Positions 5,665-6,902 of a stretch of DNA of 6,902 nucleotides are shown in pieces. Position 1 is the first letter of the stretch, and each line of letters opens with the position of its first letter. The stretch is from CAZTKP01 sp964614215 (lineage in GTDB: Bacteria > UBP6 > UBA1177): contig CAZTKP010000141.1 of the NCBI GenBank assembly GCA_964614215.1, forward strand, positions 1 through 6,902. Reading direction: 5' to 3'. The notes beneath the pieces were generated by a model that saw only the letters and a program-made list of their open reading frames with translations, searched no databases and was not told the origin of the DNA. The translations under genes and the position numbers were made by a program.

Positions 5665-6902
5665 ATGAAGTTTATTCCAATGATTCTTGTTTTATTTCTA
5701 CTAGTTGGATGTGGTGATGATAAGAAAACCAGTGACGATGACCAGAATAACGACACTTCGACTGTAAGTGACAGTGATGTTACGGAAAACACTGATAAAG
5801 AGGAGGATGATTCTGAAACAACGGATGATCCGGCGGATAACGAACAGAATGATTCTGATGAGATCGTAGCAGTCACATTGAGCGGTTCAGTTGAGAAGGG
5901 GCCGTTTGTCCTGGGTTCTTCAATTACGATATCACCTGTTGACGGTGACGGTAATCCGACCGGACAGCAGTTTACTACTCAGACGATCAACGATCTTGGT
6001 GAATTCGAGGTGAATTTTGAAGCATCAGGGTTTGTCTCCCTTGAAGGAACAGGTTTTTATTTCAATGAGGTGAAGGGTGAGCTTTCATCATCGAATTTAA
6101 CGCTCAGAGCATTTTACGAGATCAAGACTTCCGGAAAGCAGGATGCACATCTTAATCTTCTGACACATCTTATCTACAACAGGGTGAAAACTCTTATTCA
6201 GGATGGAAAGACGATGGATGAGGCCGTTGCTCAGGCTGAAGGCGAGATAGTCACAGCTCTTCCAATTGGTCCTGAAGGTTTTAAACTTTCAGAAAATACT
6301 ACAGAATTAACGCTTCAAGGTGGAGATACAGATGATAATGCCTACCTTTTTGCCGTTTCAGCTGTAATTATTCATACGGCCTTTTATGTCGATGAAAGCG
6401 GAGAAGGTGGTGTTCAGGAACTTATTAACAAAATATCTTCCGATCTTGCCGATGATGGAGAACTTAAGACAGATCTGGTTGATAAACTTAAAAATGCTCT
6501 GAGCGTCCCCGGATATTTTGATGGTGATCACAACTATCTTATCACAGAAGATATTGAGCAGAATCTGGAAAAGAGGTTCGAGGATCTCGGAAGTGTAGCA
6601 AGAGTACCGGATCTGGATAAGATTCTTGATCAGGATGGCGACGGAATAGTGAATGCTGATGATAACTGCTGGACAGTTGCCAATCCTGAGCAGGACGCTT
6701 CAGCATGTTCTCCTGTAATAACCGATTCTGATACAGGACTTATGTGGCAGAATCCGACTTTGGATTCACCGATAGAATATACCACAGTACGGGAGATGTT
6801 TAACTACTGCGAAAATCTTTCTCTGGAAGGACATGATGACTGGTATGTTCCCTCAATCAGTGAACTGCGCTCTATAATTGACGGATGTCCGGCTCTTGAA
6901 AC
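5665..6902 (+). CDS. Composite surface lipoprotein with thrombospondin type 3 repeat and DUF1566 domain, 3' end outside the window
   Basis: An open frame of 412 complete codons runs off the window end without a stop. It begins with a lipoprotein signal (MKFIPMILVLFLLVGC, lipobox LVGC, Cys16), then an Asp/Glu/Asn/Ser/Thr-rich linker to about residue 68. Residues about 72-200 (GSVEKGPFVLGSSITI ... GFYFNEVKGELSSSNLTLRA ... LNLLTHLIYNRVKTLI) and the helical part to about 318 (ending DIEQNLEKRFEDLG) resemble an N-terminal module I associate with Bacteroidota and related surface lipoproteins. Residues 322-348 (DQDGDGIVNADDNC..ANPEQD) form a calcium-binding thrombospondin type 3 repeat. From 354 on, DSDTGLMWQN..YCENLSLEGHDDWYVPSISELRSIID is a DUF1566 (Lcl C-terminal) domain, cut by the window edge. 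It is probably an outer-membrane-anchored exposed protein, perhaps for adhesion or binding; no enzymatic role is visible. It is divergent from the sensor operon, sharing 160 bases of regulatory DNA with it. Confidence 0.88.
   Translation, partial: MKFIPMILVLFLLVGCGDDKKTSDDDQNNDTSTVSDSDVTENTDKEEDDSETTDDPADNEQNDSDEIVAVTLSGSVEKGPFVLGSSITISPVDGDGNPTGQQFTTQTINDLGEFEVNFEASGFVSLEGTGFYFNEVKGELSSSNLTLRAFYEIKTSGKQDAHLNLLTHLIYNRVKTLIQDGKTMDEAVAQAEGEIVTALPIGPEGFKLSENTTELTLQGGDTDDNAYLFAVSAVIIHTAFYVDESGEGGVQELINKISSDLADDGELKTDLVDKLKNALSVPGYFDGDHNYLITEDIEQNLEKRFEDLGSVARVPDLDKILDQDGDGIVNADDNCWTVANPEQDASACSPVITDSDTGLMWQNPTLDSPIEYTTVREMFNYCENLSLEGHDDWYVPSISELRSIIDGCPALE

Noticed and set aside
5595..5876. 93-residue minus-strand ORF rich in Ser
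   Set aside because: It is antisense to the start of the plus-strand lipoprotein, whose signal peptide, ribosome binding site and promoter are clear. Its Ser-rich composition simply mirrors the acidic linker codons.

Overview
The window looks like part of a draft or metagenomic scaffold from a Gram-negative bacterium of moderate-to-low GC content. Three proteins start with type II (lipoprotein) signal peptides, there is a membrane histidine kinase with a periplasmic loop, and a run of exactly 100 Ns (3237-3336) is a scaffold placeholder. CotH-type lipoproteins with TG[ND] repeats, next to a lipoprotein carrying a thrombospondin type 3 repeat and a DUF1566 domain, recall deltaproteobacterial/Myxococcota-like, Fibrobacterota/Bacteroidota or candidate-phylum genomes. 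That placement is an impression of style and is weak.

Layout. Five genes are on the minus strand. In transcription order they are: a BaeS-like sensor kinase with a His/Pro-rich periplasmic loop (4323-5504); a BaeR-like response regulator (3646-4326) joined to it by an ATGA overlap; a CotH-family lipoprotein with a TGN/TGD/SGN repeat linker that holds the assembly gap (1876-3520); a second CotH-family lipoprotein (99-1799); and the first 27 codons of a membrane protein that leaves the window at base 1. Divergent from the sensor gene, on the plus strand, is a large composite lipoprotein (5665 to the window end) with a clear sigma-70-type promoter.

How they may work together. The sensor and regulator are a normal two-component pair. 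The two CotH proteins probably sit on the outer membrane or cell surface as secreted-type protein kinases. CotH2 keeps the usual NWDSY and PWDLN metal/catalytic motifs; CotH1 has PWGTD in place of PWD. Regulatory sequence ties the block together. A motif reading TTCCATWATTTYTACA on the minus strand, preceded by TTTTCAC, occurs upstream of both the sensor operon and cotH2, and its core resembles the BaeR box of Escherichia coli. Tandem repeats of 11 bp (TGTTAAAATTC type), the geometry used by OmpR/PhoB-family regulators, lie upstream of cotH2 and in shorter form upstream of cotH1. The inference is that an envelope-stress-like or metal-responsive two-component system controls itself and a pair of surface CotH kinases. 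That combination is the most interesting hypothesis in the window.

No RNA gene, insertion sequence, CRISPR array or convincing terminator was seen. No stretch over 300 bases lacks a gene.
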